NCBI GenBank assembly: GCA_964427175.1
Contig: CAYRTP010000001.1
Span: 1-64,000 of the forward strand
Reading direction: 5' to 3'
DNA from: CAMEON01 sp964427175
GTDB taxonomy: Bacteria > Bacillota > Clostridia > Oscillospirales > CAG-272
DNA length: 64,000 bases
Shown here: positions 31,910 through 41,232 of the stretch, in pieces
Position numbering within the stretch: the stretch's first letter is position 1
Layout: each line of letters begins with the position of its first letter
Notes under the pieces: model-generated
What the model was told of the DNA's origin: nothing
Databases searched by the model: none
The model's input: only the letters and a program-made list of their open reading frames with translations
Translations under genes and position numbers: made by a program

Positions 31910-33797
31910 AGAAAAAGCCCCCGCGAAGGGGATAACCAAAAGCAAGCCCATAGGGAAGGATCAGATCGAGAAAGCCCGCGCCAAGCTGGACCAATTCAAG
32001 TCGGCAAAGCAGGGATTGAACGCCACCATCAAGTTCAACGAGGACTGGTATCGCCAACGCCACATGGAATACGTCCGCACCACCGAGCGGCTCAGCACCT
32101 CCGACATGGAGGGCGACACCATCCCCCAGTACAAGCAGGGAGAGAAGGTGGAGCCGGTCTCTGCCTGGTTGTTTAACAGCGTGCAGAATTTCCACGCGGA
32201 CTACATGGACAACTTCCCCCGCGCCAACGTCTTGGCCCGCGAGCCATCCGACGAGGAAGAGGCCTATAAGATCACCAAGATCCTCCCCTCGCTCATGGAT
32301 CGCATCAATTTCGAGGCTGTCTACAGCCGGGCGGGCTGGACCAAAGCCATCCAGGGCTGGACGGTCTACTCGGTGACCTGGGCCAAGGACTCCAACAACG
32401 GGCGCGGAGAGATCAACATCGGCCGAGTCAAGCTCCTGAACCTGTATTGGGACATGGAGGTGGACGAGCTGGAGGCCTCCTCTGACGTGTTCTACCTCCA
32501 CGAGCGGGACCGCGATGACCTGATCCGCGACTATCCCGACCTGGAAAAGGACCTGGTGGCCACCGAGGGCGACCATGAACGCCACGAGACCGTCACCGTG
32601 GGAAGCCAGCCCAGCAAGGTCACCGTGGTGGACTGGTACTACAAGAAGCGCACCAAGAGCGGTCGCCGAGTCCTCCACTTTGCCCAGTTCGTCGGCGAGC
32701 ATCTGCTGTACGCCACCGAGAATCAGCCATCCCTCAAGGGCCGCGGCCTGTACGATCACGGCAAATACCCCTTTGTGGTGGACGTGCTCTACCCCATGGA
32801 GGATGCACTGTACGGCTTTGGTAAGATCGCCGTCGGAGCCTCCAAGCAGGCCTATATCGACATCCTGTCCAAGTCCATCATGCAGAACGCTCTGTGGGCC
32901 GCGACCCCCCGATTTTTCGCCAAAAAAGGCCACGGCTTCAACATGGCGGACTTTCTGGACCTTAGAAAGACCGTGGTTGAGGTAGAGGGCGATCCCAACG
33001 AATACCTCATGCCCGTCCACGTCAATAACATCGACGGGAACGCCATTACCCTGAAGAATGACCTGGTGGAGGAGTTACGAAACGTCACCAATTCCAACGA
33101 GGCGGCCACCGGTGCGACACCGGGCGGAGTAACCGCCGCCTCGGGCATTGCGGCTCTCCAAGAGGCGGCAGGCAAGACCGCCCGCGACTCCAACCGTACC
33201 TCCTTCCGCGCCTTCCGCGAGATCGTGACGCTGGTGATCGAGCTGATTCGCCAGTTTTACACCGAGGAGCACTACTTCCGCGTCCTCAACGAGGAGACGG
33301 GAGAGACGGCTTATATCGGCATTGATAACAGAAACCTGGCAGGTCAGAGCGGTGCGCTCTTTGATCTGGAAATCACCACCGAGAAAAATTCCACCTACAC
33401 CCGTCTTGCCCAAAACGAGCTCATGTTGTCCTTCTTCAACGCAGGATTCTTCAACCCGCAGATGGCCGACCAGGCTATGGCCTGCCTCCAGATGATGGAT
33501 TTCGAAGGCAAGGAGGAGCTCATCCGCATGGTTGGAGCCAATGACCAGCGTCAGCAGCTCATCGCCGCCGTCATGGAGCAGATGATCGTCATGGCTCAGG
33601 CCTACGACGAGCTCGCCGCATCGGCGGGGATCCCGTCCAACGAGACTGCCAACGTCACCGCTATGGCCGAGCAGGTGCTGGGCGCAAGCGCGGCGGGCGG
33701 AGGCATGACGGGAGCCGCCGTGCCCGACGTAAGCTCCGAGCCGTCTTACACAAAGAACGCAAGAGAGGAGGCGGCCTCCGTGGCCTCGCCGGGATGA
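31902..33797 (+). CDS. portal protein
   Basis: A 631-aa protein directly after terL. It has the size and Asp/Glu/Arg-rich composition of podovirus-type portals, with a wing/stem pattern and a C-terminal Ala/Gly-rich tail. Segments such as GGVTAASGIAALQEAAGKTARDS (about 410-430) are common to this portal group. It forms the dodecameric DNA channel and connects to the tail hub. It couples to the protease gene by ATGA overlap. Confidence 0.85.
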   Translation: MDKEKAPAKGITKSKPIGKDQIEKARAKLDQFKSAKQGLNATIKFNEDWYRQRHMEYVRTTERLSTSDMEGDTIPQYKQGEKVEPVSAWLFNSVQNFHADYMDNFPRANVLAREPSDEEEAYKITKILPSLMDRINFEAVYSRAGWTKAIQGWTVYSVTWAKDSNNGRGEINIGRVKLLNLYWDMEVDELEASSDVFYLHERDRDDLIRDYPDLEKDLVATEGDHERHETVTVGSQPSKVTVVDWYYKKRTKSGRRVLHFAQFVGEHLLYATENQPSLKGRGLYDHGKYPFVVDVLYPMEDALYGFGKIAVGASKQAYIDILSKSIMQNALWAATPRFFAKKGHGFNMADFLDLRKTVVEVEGDPNEYLMPVHVNNIDGNAITLKNDLVEELRNVTNSNEAATGATPGGVTAASGIAALQEAAGKTARDSNRTSFRAFREIVTLVIELIRQFYTEEHYFRVLNEETGETAYIGIDNRNLAGQSGALFDLEITTEKNSTYTRLAQNELMLSFFNAGFFNPQMADQAMACLQMMDFEGKEELIRMVGANDQRQQLIAAVMEQMIVMAQAYDELAASAGIPSNETANVTAMAEQVLGASAAGGGMTGAAVPDVSSEPSYTKNAREEAASVASPG

Positions 33798-34144
33798 TTA
33801 CGATTTACATCACCAAGGACCCTGAGAATCTGTTTGTGCAGGTGACCGCAGACGGTCACGCACGCACAGCCCCGCGAGGTCAGGATCCCGTATGCGCCGC
33901 TGTATCCGTCCTGCTCTATGGCTTTGCCGAGGAGATCGGGCGGCTTGACGCAGAAAAAATAAAAGGCAGAGCGGTGGTAATGGGACAGCAGCCGGGTCGC
34001 GGCGCTATCTCCGTAAAGTGCGCTGATGAGCGCACCTACCGTCGAGTCCTGTATAACCTCGCACCGATGGAGAGAGCAATCGAGATGCTCTCAGAAAAAA
34101 ATCCGTCGGAAGTATATGTAAAAACCACGAGCCTGTCGCCGTAA
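33794..34144 (+). CDS. Prp-type cysteine protease (phage-encoded prohead protease candidate)
   Basis: A 116-aa homologue of Prp, the clostridial/staphylococcal protease that trims the N-terminus of ribosomal protein L27. The catalytic dyad is in place: GHA with H22 and DPVCAAVS with C34, the same positions I recall for S. aureus Prp. It lies between portal and scaffold/capsid genes, where phages keep prohead proteases, and both downstream proteins carry Prp-like cleavage motifs near their N-termini. A role in capsid maturation is therefore strongly suggested, in place of the host enzyme used by staphylococcal phage 80alpha. Confidence 0.85.
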   Translation: MITIYITKDPENLFVQVTADGHARTAPRGQDPVCAAVSVLLYGFAEEIGRLDAEKIKGRAVVMGQQPGRGAISVKCADERTYRRVLYNLAPMERAIEMLSEKNPSEVYVKTTSLSP

Positions 34145-34219
34145 GGCGATGCTATACGGACGACTCACGACACGAGTCAAATTCGGAGGCCCACGATACG
34201 GGCAGAAAGGAGGAGCTAT

Positions 34220-35074
34220 ATGCACCTCAACAATACGTGTGAGCAGAAGAACCTGCTCCGACTCTACTTGCAGTTCTTCGCGGAGGGGAGCGGCGACGGA
34301 GGCGGCGCGGGCACAGACGCATCGGGAGGCACCGAGGCCGCACCCGCGGGTGACGGAACCGAAGCCGCTACCGACACACAGCAGAGCACGGAGACCAAGA
34401 CCTACACCCCCGAGGAGGTAGCCGCGGTGGCCAAGCAGGCCCACCTCGTGCCTCACAACGCCATCAAGGAGCGGTACAAGTCCACGTTTGCGAACGCCGA
34501 CAAGTACAACGCCATGAAGGAGCACATGGGGGCTGTAGCCGAGCGGTACGGCGTATCCCTGGACGACCCCGAGGGGCTCGCCAAGGCGATCATGAACGAT
34601 ACCGCCCTGGTGCAGGCCAAGGCCGCCGAGCTGGGAGTCAGCGAGGATGTGGCCAAGTCGGTCGTAGAGGCCGAAGCAACCAACGCCATCAACCGCACAA
34701 AAGAGGCCGAGCGGGTACGCCGCGAGGAGTTCGAGCGCATGAGCCGCGAGGAGGAGGACCTCAAAAAGGTCTATCCGTCCTTTGATTTCGGCAAAGCCTC
34801 CGAGAATCCCTCGTTTAAGCTGCTCGTTGACAACGGCCACTCCATGCGCGACGCATATGAGATGTCCCACCACGCCGAGCTCACCCAGGCGGCGATCAGC
34901 GCGGCTGTAGAGCGTGCCAAGGCCGAGGCCCTGGCCGAGTACCGCAGTAACGCAGAGAGACCGACAGAGGGGGCCGCAAGTCATAACACAGGTAACTCTC
35001 CCACCAACGTGTCCGAGCTCCACGGAGCCGCCCTGGATGCGTTCCTGGAGAGCTTCCCGAGAAAACACAGATGA
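34220..35074 (+). CDS. capsid scaffold protein with Prp-like cleavage motif
   Basis: A 284-aa protein. Residues 14-21 read RLYLQFFA, matching the Prp cleavage motif (K/R)LNLQFFA, with cleavage expected after A21. A Gly/Thr-rich disordered stretch follows (22-60), then a helical, charged body (about 70-260) and a short C-terminus with FLESFPRKHR. This is the composition of scaffolding proteins, and it lies just before the capsid gene. AAAGGAGGAG precedes the start. Confidence 0.82.
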   Translation: MHLNNTCEQKNLLRLYLQFFAEGSGDGGGAGTDASGGTEAAPAGDGTEAATDTQQSTETKTYTPEEVAAVAKQAHLVPHNAIKERYKSTFANADKYNAMKEHMGAVAERYGVSLDDPEGLAKAIMNDTALVQAKAAELGVSEDVAKSVVEAEATNAINRTKEAERVRREEFERMSREEEDLKKVYPSFDFGKASENPSFKLLVDNGHSMRDAYEMSHHAELTQAAISAAVERAKAEALAEYRSNAERPTEGAASHNTGNSPTNVSELHGAALDAFLESFPRKHR

Positions 35075-35098
35075 TCCTCCGCAGAAAAGGAGTAAACA

Positions 35099-36202
35099 TT
35101 GAACACCAACACCATGTTCCGCGAGGGTTTTGACTACGTAGCCATTACCTTCGACCTGCAGCTGTTCGCCGATGTCGTCGTGCCCTCCAACGCCGAGACC
35201 AACATGATGACCTCTCAGTCCACCGAGATCGACGTAGCCTTCCAGAAGGCCAATGACCAGAAGTTCCTGGAGATCCATAAAGAGGCCCTGGTCTTTGAGC
35301 AGTACGTCGGCTCGGTCAACCTGCCCGCCAACAGCGGCAACACCGTCCGTTTCCCCAAGAAGCACCGCATCACCCCCAAGAACACCCTGCTGACCGAGGG
35401 TAAGACCCCCGATCCCAACAAGATCCAGATCTCGGCTGTGACTGCCACCGTGGAGCAGCACGGTGACTACGTCATGTTCTCGGATGTTGCCCTGGGCACC
35501 TCCATCTACGATCTGATGAACCTTGCCCGCCAGGGCCAGGCCTACGAGTCCGCCGAGGTTAAGAATGCCCTGATCCGCGATGACATCCTGGCAAACGACA
35601 GCATTCAGATCGCCTACGCGGACAAGGTCGCCGCCGACGGAACCACCACCGAGGTCACCTCCATCGGTGCCATCGACAAGACCGCCAAGCTCACCGTGGA
35701 GGTCGTCCGTAAGATGGTCCGCATCCTGCGTAACAACAACATCAAGCCCGCCGTCGGTAAGGACTACGTCATGTTCATCTCCCCCGACCAGTGGTTCGAC
35801 CTCACCGCCGACCCCGCCTGGGAGGATATGCACAAGTACACCGACCCCACCCCCATGCTGGACGGCGAGATCGGCCGCATCAGCGGTATGAGATTCGTCG
35901 AGACCACCACGGTCCTGATCACCAAGGACGGCGCATCCGAAGCGGCTGTCTACCACTCCATCGTCCTCGGTGCAGAGGCCGTGGACCAGATCAAGCTGGC
36001 CAACGGCGGTGTCAGTACCATCGCCAAGGGCCTGGGCTCCGGCGGTACCGCCGACCCTCTGAACCAGCGTGCCACCGTTGGTTGGAAGATGTTCTACGGT
36101 GCGTCCGTCAAGGATCCCCTGGCCGTCATCGAGCTCATGACCGGATCGTCCAACTCCGCCAACGCTGCGGCCACAGACCTGGTCACCAGCGATTGGGAGT
36201 AA
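35099..36202 (+). CDS. major capsid protein with Prp-like cleavage motif
   Basis: A 367-aa HK97-fold-like capsid protein with TTG start after AAAAGGAG; an ATG lies five codons in. Residues 18-24 read FDLQLFA, again the Prp motif, so the first 24 residues are probably removed. The body (e.g. VGSVNLPANSGNTVRFPKKH, SDVALGTSIYDLMNLARQG, GRISGMRFVETTTVL) matches P22-coat/T7-like major capsid proteins in pattern. Very even codon usage suggests high expression. Confidence 0.88.
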   Translation: MNTNTMFREGFDYVAITFDLQLFADVVVPSNAETNMMTSQSTEIDVAFQKANDQKFLEIHKEALVFEQYVGSVNLPANSGNTVRFPKKHRITPKNTLLTEGKTPDPNKIQISAVTATVEQHGDYVMFSDVALGTSIYDLMNLARQGQAYESAEVKNALIRDDILANDSIQIAYADKVAADGTTTEVTSIGAIDKTAKLTVEVVRKMVRILRNNNIKPAVGKDYVMFISPDQWFDLTADPAWEDMHKYTDPTPMLDGEIGRISGMRFVETTTVLITKDGASEAAVYHSIVLGAEAVDQIKLANGGVSTIAKGLGSGGTADPLNQRATVGWKMFYGASVKDPLAVIELMTGSSNSANAAATDLVTSDWE

Positions 36203-36222
36203 TCCACGAAAGGAGAACATAA

Positions 36223-36477
36223 ATGGCAAACGAGAAGTTGGTTGACATTGGATATGTCGACTTTGATATGAACGACAGCCTCAACAAGTATCTCACACTC
36301 AGCGTGAACGGTAAGACCATCATGCTGGAGCGCGGTAAAAACCACAAGGTGCCCCCCGAGTTTGCGGAGGCCTACGCGCACCGCATGAAAATGAAGGGCC
36401 GCCGTATGAGCGAACGTCGCCGCCGCGACAAGGAGGTTCGCGAGAAGCAGGACCAGGACGGCGTGAAGATTTTCTAA
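36223..36477 (+). CDS. small structural protein, unknown
   Basis: An 84-aa protein after AAAGGAG. LTLSVNGKTIMLERGKNHKV looks beta-stranded and the tail is strongly basic (RRMSERRRRDKEVREK). Placed between capsid and connector genes, so a capsid decoration or head-completion role is possible. Confidence 0.6.
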   Translation: MANEKLVDIGYVDFDMNDSLNKYLTLSVNGKTIMLERGKNHKVPPEFAEAYAHRMKMKGRRMSERRRRDKEVREKQDQDGVKIF

Positions 36478-36538
36478 TCCATTCCATCATCGGGTGCAGG
36501 GCGGGGAACCGTCCTGCACTGCGCCATAAGGAGGCCCC

Positions 36539-36910
36539 ATGACCATCAACGAAGCCATAGCGCAGGTAGACCGTATGCGCGAAAATACCGTATCTCCCGA
36601 CGTAAAGATCGGCTGGCTTTCTCGCGTAGATCACTACGTGTTCGAGGAGATCATCAAGGGCCGCGAGGGCTCCGAGGGCATGACCTTTACAGACTACACC
36701 GAGGATGATGCCAACACAACCCTGCTGGTCCCTCCCCCCTACGACGAGCTGTATATCTACAAGATGGAGGCCCAGATCTTTTACGAGCAGAGAGAGATTA
36801 AAAAGTATATGAGCTCCATGGCCCTGTACAATCAGGCTATGCAGGAGTACGCAAAGAAATACGCCCGCGAGCACAGGGCCCTGCCCTTGCCGAAAACAAA
36901 ATACTGGTAA
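36539..36910 (+). CDS. head-tail connector protein (gp4/gp6-like candidate)
   Basis: A 123-aa helical protein (LSRVDHYVFEEIIKGREG, YIYKMEAQIFYEQREI) of the size and helical layout of head-tail connector adaptors that sit under the portal. It follows the capsid and precedes the tail hub. Start after AAGGAGG. Confidence 0.65.
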   Translation: MTINEAIAQVDRMRENTVSPDVKIGWLSRVDHYVFEEIIKGREGSEGMTFTDYTEDDANTTLLVPPPYDELYIYKMEAQIFYEQREIKKYMSSMALYNQAMQEYAKKYAREHRALPLPKTKYW

Positions 36911-36923
36911 AGGAGACCAAATT

Positions 36924-38834
36924 ATGCCGTTATATTTGCCGCAAATCTACGAGGAGGATTCGAGCCGCAGTATGACGGCTACCTTTCTGGGCCTCAACCG
37001 AAAACTCCGCATCGGTGACGGAGAGTTTTACGATATGGAGAACCTGACCTCCGATCACGCGCCCGTCATGTCGGTGCGCAAGCAACGGGGGATCCCTGCC
37101 TTTGCGAATGCCGTCAACCCCACCTGCATCACCACCCGCGCGCGAGGAGCGGCGGGTACCTACGAGCCGGTATGGCTGGACGGTACCACCCTGAACATCG
37201 GCGCGGAGACGCAGATCGACCTGACCCCATACGGCTATGCAGACGACGGTACCGAGCGTCAGATGGTCAACATGGGCGCATATCTGATCATCATCCCCGA
37301 CATGATCTACGTCAACACCACCAAGGATGATGATCGGGGCGTGATCGAGGATGCCGTCACCCTCACGGCGGGAACTGTCACCGCAACCGTCTGCGACTAC
37401 ACGGGCGAGTCCCCCACCTATTCCCAGGCATCCGCCCCCACGTCCTCTCTCAAGAACGGCGACTCCTGGCACAAGACGGGCAGTGAGCCCGCCCTGAAAC
37501 GCTACGACGAGGCTGCGGGTGAGTGGTACGATATCACATCCTACCTCAAGCTCGTAGCCAAGGACGCGGCAGGAAACGCCACCCCCATCACCATGAAAAA
37601 GCAGATTGTGGCGGGAGACTCCCTCCGCCTGAGCGGTGCCGCCATCGAGACCCAGGAGCGTCTCAAGGGCATCCGCTATATCCACGGAGTCAAGGAGTAC
37701 GTAGAGGCCGACGAGACCGAGTCCAAGGCCGTCATGGAGATGTGGATCGAGGGCATCACCAACACCGCCGCCGGTATCGTGGTCCAGCTTTCCGAGACCG
37801 CCACGGTTGTCCTGGAGCGCGTGATCCCCCGCATGGACTTTGTCTGTGAGGCGGGTAACCGCCTGTGGGGCTGTCGATACGGCGATGACGGCCAGGGGAA
37901 CTTTGTCAATGAGATCTACTGCTCCGCCCGCGGAGACTTTTACCGCTGGATCTCGGGAGCCGCAGATAACGATGACGCACCCGTGACGTTCTCCATCGGT
38001 ACAGACGGAGCCTGGACGGGAGCGGTAAACTATGACGGATATCCCACCTTCTTCAAGGAGCGTTTCATGCACCGCGTGGGCGGCTACGGCGCGTCGGGAT
38101 TTTCAATCTATGACACCCCCTGCATGGGAGTCGCGCGCGGAGCCCATAGGTCCTTGGCCGTGGTTGGCACGGTGCTCTACTACAAGTCCGCCTCGGCCGT
38201 CATGGGTTTTGACGGCTCCACCCCCGTCCCCGTATCCGACGCGGTAGGCCGCCTGGCAGGCTACACGGGAGCGGTCGGCGCAGCCTGCGGCGCGAAATAC
38301 TATTTGTCGCTCTGGAAAGCCACCGAAAAGGGAACCACCGACCGCCATCTCTACGTGCTGGACACCGGAAAGGGCCTGTGGCACAGGGAAGACGCTACCG
38401 AGTGCGAGAGCATGGCTCCCGCGGGTGACAATATGTACTTTATCGCCGTCAATCGAGAAGGGGAAACCGAAACCCACACCATCATGACCGTGGAGCCCAC
38501 CGAGGACACGACCCCCGAGGAGATCGAGGACAGCCGCATCCAATGGTATGCCGAGAGCGGCATCATCGGCCTGGAGACACCCGATGCCAAGTACATGACC
38601 CGCCTGGCCATCCGCCTACGCATGGATGCGGGCGCATCGGTGCGTCTGTCGGTGCAGTACGATTCGATCGGCCCCTGGCGGCACGTGGTCGGGACAGAAA
38701 CGTCCATCATGAAGACCGTGACCGTTCCCGTGGTCCCGGCCAGATGCGATCACCTCCGAATCAGGCTGGACGGCGCGGGCGGATGCCAGGTGTTTTCAAT
38801 CACCAAAACCTTTGAGAGAGCGGAGGACCTGTAA
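36924..38834 (+). CDS. tail hub/stabilisation protein, beta-rich
   Basis: A 636-aa protein, beta-rich with repeating four-stranded blocks (GDFYRWISG, YPTFFKERFMHRVGGYG, RLWGCRYGDD), like the beta-propeller-type tail hub (P22 gp10-like) of podoviruses. It starts MPLYLPQIYEED and lies between the connector and internal virion proteins, fitting that role. The stop overlaps the next ATG (TAATG). The exact fold needs a structure prediction. Confidence 0.6.
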   Translation: MPLYLPQIYEEDSSRSMTATFLGLNRKLRIGDGEFYDMENLTSDHAPVMSVRKQRGIPAFANAVNPTCITTRARGAAGTYEPVWLDGTTLNIGAETQIDLTPYGYADDGTERQMVNMGAYLIIIPDMIYVNTTKDDDRGVIEDAVTLTAGTVTATVCDYTGESPTYSQASAPTSSLKNGDSWHKTGSEPALKRYDEAAGEWYDITSYLKLVAKDAAGNATPITMKKQIVAGDSLRLSGAAIETQERLKGIRYIHGVKEYVEADETESKAVMEMWIEGITNTAAGIVVQLSETATVVLERVIPRMDFVCEAGNRLWGCRYGDDGQGNFVNEIYCSARGDFYRWISGAADNDDAPVTFSIGTDGAWTGAVNYDGYPTFFKERFMHRVGGYGASGFSIYDTPCMGVARGAHRSLAVVGTVLYYKSASAVMGFDGSTPVPVSDAVGRLAGYTGAVGAACGAKYYLSLWKATEKGTTDRHLYVLDTGKGLWHREDATECESMAPAGDNMYFIAVNREGETETHTIMTVEPTEDTTPEEIEDSRIQWYAESGIIGLETPDAKYMTRLAIRLRMDAGASVRLSVQYDSIGPWRHVVGTETSIMKTVTVPVVPARCDHLRIRLDGAGGCQVFSITKTFERAEDL

Positions 38835-39004
38835 TGAGTGCCAAAATACCCCCGAACATCCCGCCCAGCGGTGACCGCCTGGACGCAAAATACGAGACCC
38901 TGCGCAAAAACTACAACCAGCTGATCGCCGTTGTAGAACAGCAGGCCCGCGAAATCGAAAATCTGAAGAAAGAAAGGAGGACCTCAAATGACAGGGCAAA
39001 ATAA
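38834..39004 (+). CDS. 56-aa coiled-coil protein overlapping both neighbours
   Basis: ATG at 38834 overlaps the tail-hub stop; the TAA at 39002-39004 lies inside the next gene. The peptide has a heptad-like helix (QLIAVVEQQAREIENLKKE). Its final codons contain AAAGGAGG, the ribosome binding site of the next gene, so the two are coupled. A small virion or assembly factor is likely. Confidence 0.55.
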   Translation: MSAKIPPNIPPSGDRLDAKYETLRKNYNQLIAVVEQQAREIENLKKERRTSNDRAK

Positions 39005-41222
39005 GAAACTCTACAGTGTTGCAGACTATATTAGTGACAAGAAAAAGAAAAAACAGGAAGAACTGATCGGGACCGCGACCCAAACGCCCAATCAACTGAC
39101 GGGAACAGTGATCTATAACGGCCTGTCTAATCCAAAAGACATATTGGCGGAACAGAAATCCGCCCAACAGCCGACAACAAGCACGCCTGAGTCTGTCGAT
39201 CCTGCGTCTCCTGTGCAAACAACCACCGTAGAAACCCCGAAAAAGACCACAACCGTAACGACAACCACCGCAGCCTCCCCCCAGCCCACCGGCGTAGACC
39301 AAGTAACCGCCAACGCCAACGTCACCAAGCCCCTGACCCAGGTGGATATCGCCCGCACCCAAATGGAGCAGGCCCGTCAAAAGGTCTATGACGTACTCAA
39401 CACCAAGTTCCAATATAACGCCAAAGCCAGCCCCCTTTATACCATCCTGGACCGCCAGTATGAGGAGCAGGCCCGCAAGGCCGCGGGAGAGGCTTACGCC
39501 CGTTCTACGGCAAATACAGGCGGATACGGGTCCTCCTACGCGACCAACACCGCATCCGAAGCCAGACGGCAGGTGATGCAAGGCTTTAACGATCAGCAGT
39601 ACGACCTGTATCAGGCGGCCCGCGATGAGTTTTTGGCCGAAAGAGAGTCCACTGTCGAATGGTACAACATGACCAAGCAGATGTACAGCGACGTGCAGGA
39701 CGAGGAGCTCATGAGTGCCTACGAGTCCGCCTACGGTGTTTGGGACGGAAGCAACGAGGACGCGGTCCGTACCGCCCTCACCGAACAAGGCGTGTCCGCC
39801 ACCAACATCAACAAGATCATGACCGCCCTCAAGCAGGAGAAGCTCACCAACTTGCAGACAGACTACAACATATCCGAGTATGAGGACGAGGCCGCGTATA
39901 AGTCGGTATATAGGACTGCCTCTGCGCTGTGGACCGGCGACAACGAGTCCGAGGTCCGAACGGCTCTGCTGGCTGAGGGCGTGGATGCGGCCACCGTTAA
40001 CAGCATTATAAGAGACCTCAAGACGGGCACCCTCAGCGATATGACTCTGGACGATGAGCTGACGGCCGTCAGAGAGAGCCGTGAGTACAAGACGGCCATG
40101 GATGCTGCCCGAGCCGTATGGGCTAAGGATCAAAGCGAGGAGGCTGTCAGAGCTGCGCTGAGCGGTTACTCGGCCACCGTCGTGGACGACATCGTGGCAA
40201 GCCTCAAGCAGGAGCGGTTGACCGATATGCAGGTAGATGTCGCCATCAAGGAGCTGGAGCGCACCGAGTCGGGTGAGCTGAGCGAGGAGGCCAAGCAGGA
40301 GCTGTACGACAGTGCCGCCGAGATCTACACGGGCCAGAACCAGCAGCAGGTAGCAGCCATGCTGGAGAGAGCCGGAGCAACCCCCGAGGAGGCCGCCAAG
40401 ATTGTGAAAGACCTCGACACGGTAGCAAAGGCAGGGCTTTTGGATGTGGTCAATAACGTCACAGATATCGCCTCGGCTGTGGATGCAAAGGATCAGTTGG
40501 ATACGGCTCGTCGGAATCATATCATTGACGTGGCTGTGTATGACGAGCAGATCAAGATCATCAGCGGCAAGATCATGTCGGGCATCAACGAGAACCTCAA
40601 CGATCTGGAATCCATCGACTACGAGGGCCTGGGTATTTCCGAGGACGAGTGGAGTAATATGGATGACGTCGATAAGAAGCTGGCCGTCTTTGATGCCGTT
40701 GGACAAATGGCGCAGGAGGGCGTGGTCACTCGCTCCGATTACTACAAGATGTTGTATAACGACACCAAGGAGTTTTTCGAGAGTAAGGACTATACAAAGA
40801 GCAAAACTCCCACACGGGATGCTGTAGACCGGGCTATTGTTATCCAGGATCTGTATGACTCTGGAAATCTGCCCGAGGATGACTACAAGAGCCTGCTCTA
40901 TAATGTTATTGCTCCAAAAATAGAAGAAACAACACTGTTTAAGAGCCTTATAAAAGGAGTCAAAGCCGTAGATGAATGGGGAGGATTTGACGGCGATTGG
41001 ATGGATAATAATATGGCGTGGAGTCAAATTAGAGAGGTGGTCTTGCAAGGCGGGTCGAGCGATGACAGACAATGGGCGCAAATGTCTGATGATCAAAAGG
41101 AAATGGCGGTTATTATTGCAAGACACATCGCCAATAGAGGAGAAAGTACCACCAACAAGCCGACAACTCCCAACCCGAGTCTTGCAAGCTCTCCCACGAC
41201 CAGAACGACCCTTGATTCGTAA
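38988..41222 (+). CDS. internal virion/tail protein with tandem helical repeats
   Basis: A 744-aa protein starting at 38988. Residues 1-105 are charged then Thr/Pro/Val-rich and probably disordered. Near residues 245-490 four tandem helical repeats of about 55-65 residues occur, each with a core like AxxxWxGxNExxVRxAL followed by LKxxxLTDMxxD. The C-terminus is helical and Asp-rich. Such repeats suit an internal head protein ejected with DNA or a tail spacer. A long antisense frame on the minus strand is not a gene. Confidence 0.65.
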   Translation: MTGQNKKLYSVADYISDKKKKKQEELIGTATQTPNQLTGTVIYNGLSNPKDILAEQKSAQQPTTSTPESVDPASPVQTTTVETPKKTTTVTTTTAASPQPTGVDQVTANANVTKPLTQVDIARTQMEQARQKVYDVLNTKFQYNAKASPLYTILDRQYEEQARKAAGEAYARSTANTGGYGSSYATNTASEARRQVMQGFNDQQYDLYQAARDEFLAERESTVEWYNMTKQMYSDVQDEELMSAYESAYGVWDGSNEDAVRTALTEQGVSATNINKIMTALKQEKLTNLQTDYNISEYEDEAAYKSVYRTASALWTGDNESEVRTALLAEGVDAATVNSIIRDLKTGTLSDMTLDDELTAVRESREYKTAMDAARAVWAKDQSEEAVRAALSGYSATVVDDIVASLKQERLTDMQVDVAIKELERTESGELSEEAKQELYDSAAEIYTGQNQQQVAAMLERAGATPEEAAKIVKDLDTVAKAGLLDVVNNVTDIASAVDAKDQLDTARRNHIIDVAVYDEQIKIISGKIMSGINENLNDLESIDYEGLGISEDEWSNMDDVDKKLAVFDAVGQMAQEGVVTRSDYYKMLYNDTKEFFESKDYTKSKTPTRDAVDRAIVIQDLYDSGNLPEDDYKSLLYNVIAPKIEETTLFKSLIKGVKAVDEWGGFDGDWMDNNMAWSQIREVVLQGGSSDDRQWAQMSDDQKEMAVIIARHIANRGESTTNKPTTPNPSLASSPTTRTTLDS

Positions 41223-41232
41223 GGAGTAAGAC

